A stretch of 64,000 nt of DNA from Paenibacillus sp. GM2 (GTDB lineage: Bacteria > Bacillota > Bacilli > Paenibacillales > Paenibacillaceae), in NCBI RefSeq assembly GCF_900069005.2, contig NZ_LN831277.1:266386-330385 (forward strand). Direction: 5' to 3'. The position numbers were made by a program, and so were the translations under genes. This document shows, piece by piece, positions 63,693-64,000 of the stretch. A model generated the notes under the pieces. That model made no database searches. It saw nothing but the letters and a program-made list of their open reading frames with translations, and was not told the DNA's origin. Each line of letters begins with the position of its first letter. Position 1 is the stretch's first letter.

Positions 63693-63836
63693 GCTTCTGC
63701 TCATTTGAAATTTAACCGCATCCCATCCCACCATTGGCGGGGAGACCACAGCATTAATGAAGGTCCCAGTGGCAGTCGATCGGGTGTATTCGAGAATACG
63801 ATTTATTGAGCATCGGTTTGGAGGGGGCAAGGAGAC

Positions 63837-64000
63837 ATGATTGGAACACGGATGGAGGCGCCGCTGAGACAATTGTTCAATTTTAAGATCGGTGCAGCGG
63901 TAAATCCGACAACGATTAGCTCGCAGGAAGAGCTGCTCACGTATCATTTCAACAGCATTACAGCGGAGAACGAAATGAAGTTTGCTAGTGTACATCCGGA
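63837..64000 (+). CDS. GH10 endo-1,4-beta-xylanase (3' end missing)
   Basis: The first 54 codons are present. FKIGAAVNP, a gap, then HFNSITAENEMKF is the conserved beginning of the GH10 barrel (ENEMK lies at the -1/-2 subsite). There is no signal peptide, indicating an intracellular enzyme acting on imported xylo-oligosaccharides, as XynA2/XynB of Paenibacillus and Geobacillus do. GGAGGGGG at 63820-63827 supports the ATG at 63837. The catalytic Glu residues lie beyond the window. Confidence 0.9.
   Translation, partial: MIGTRMEAPLRQLFNFKIGAAVNPTTISSQEELLTYHFNSITAENEMKFASVHP

Overview
The window looks like a chromosomal segment of a Paenibacillus-type bacterium (order Bacillales). The signs are intermediate GC, GGAGG-type ribosome binding sites with frequent TTG and GTG starts, an S-layer-homology (SLH) surface protein, YesM/YesN-type two-component systems beside LplABC-type sugar ABC transporters, and perfect Bacillus-style Fur and sigma-A sites. 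No rRNA, tRNA, phage, transposase or CRISPR array was found. The first gene (M28 peptidase) and the last (GH10 xylanase) run off the ends.

Layout. 1-2.0 kb: 3' part of an M28 peptidase gene and a small hypothetical. 2.0-5.2 kb: Fur-controlled siderophore uptake (binding lipoprotein and two permeases, no ATPase). 5.3-7.9 kb: aldo/keto reductase and an orphan transporter. 8.0-10.4 kb: PplA-like lipoprotein with two FMN-binding repeats plus an ApbE/FmnB flavin transferase, behind two Crp/Fnr-type palindromes. 10.5-11.3 kb: Bax1-I protein. 11.3-17.1 kb: the most interesting region (below). 17.3-22.1 kb: RlmN-like methyltransferase, AraC regulator, GH65 phosphorylase. 22.2-24.9 kb: MFS carrier, small protein, serine hydrolase. 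25.1-34.7 kb: LacI-controlled cluster of esterase, LplB/LplC permeases, binding protein and a GH94 phosphorylase resembling 1,2-beta-oligoglucan phosphorylase. 34.8-38.4 kb: nirB-nirD-nirC nitrite assimilation. 38.5-42.1 kb: phnDCEE phosphonate-type importer behind a possible Pho box. 42.4-49.3 kb: metallophosphatase, then a two-component system with an ABC exporter. 49.3-51.1 kb: MFS carrier and a small haem-copper-oxidase-like membrane protein. 51.2-53.9 kb: MhqR-type quinone-stress cluster. 54.0-64.0 kb: polysaccharide deacetylase, then YesN-YesM-YesN, an LplABC-type transporter and the start of a GH10 xylanase, resembling xylo-oligosaccharide or aldouronate utilisation.

The central finding is at 11.3-17.1 kb. 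A cyclic-di-GMP-I (GEMM-I) riboswitch precedes a 1312-residue surface protein with vWA, MucBP-like and SLH domains. Convergent to it lies a secreted Pro-Pro endopeptidase gene (PPEP-2/ATLF-like), preceded by two more GEMM-I aptamers. The adhesin carries PLPPVP, the known PPEP-2 target, between its ectodomain and its SLH anchor. The adhesin aptamer shares its 3' ligand-binding strand with a terminator, predicting an ON switch. The distal protease aptamer is followed by a separate terminator, predicting an OFF switch. The inferred logic is that high c-di-GMP makes the adhesin and represses the protease, and low c-di-GMP makes the protease, which sheds the adhesin. A MITE-like element, found in about five copies in the window, sits between the two protease aptamers.
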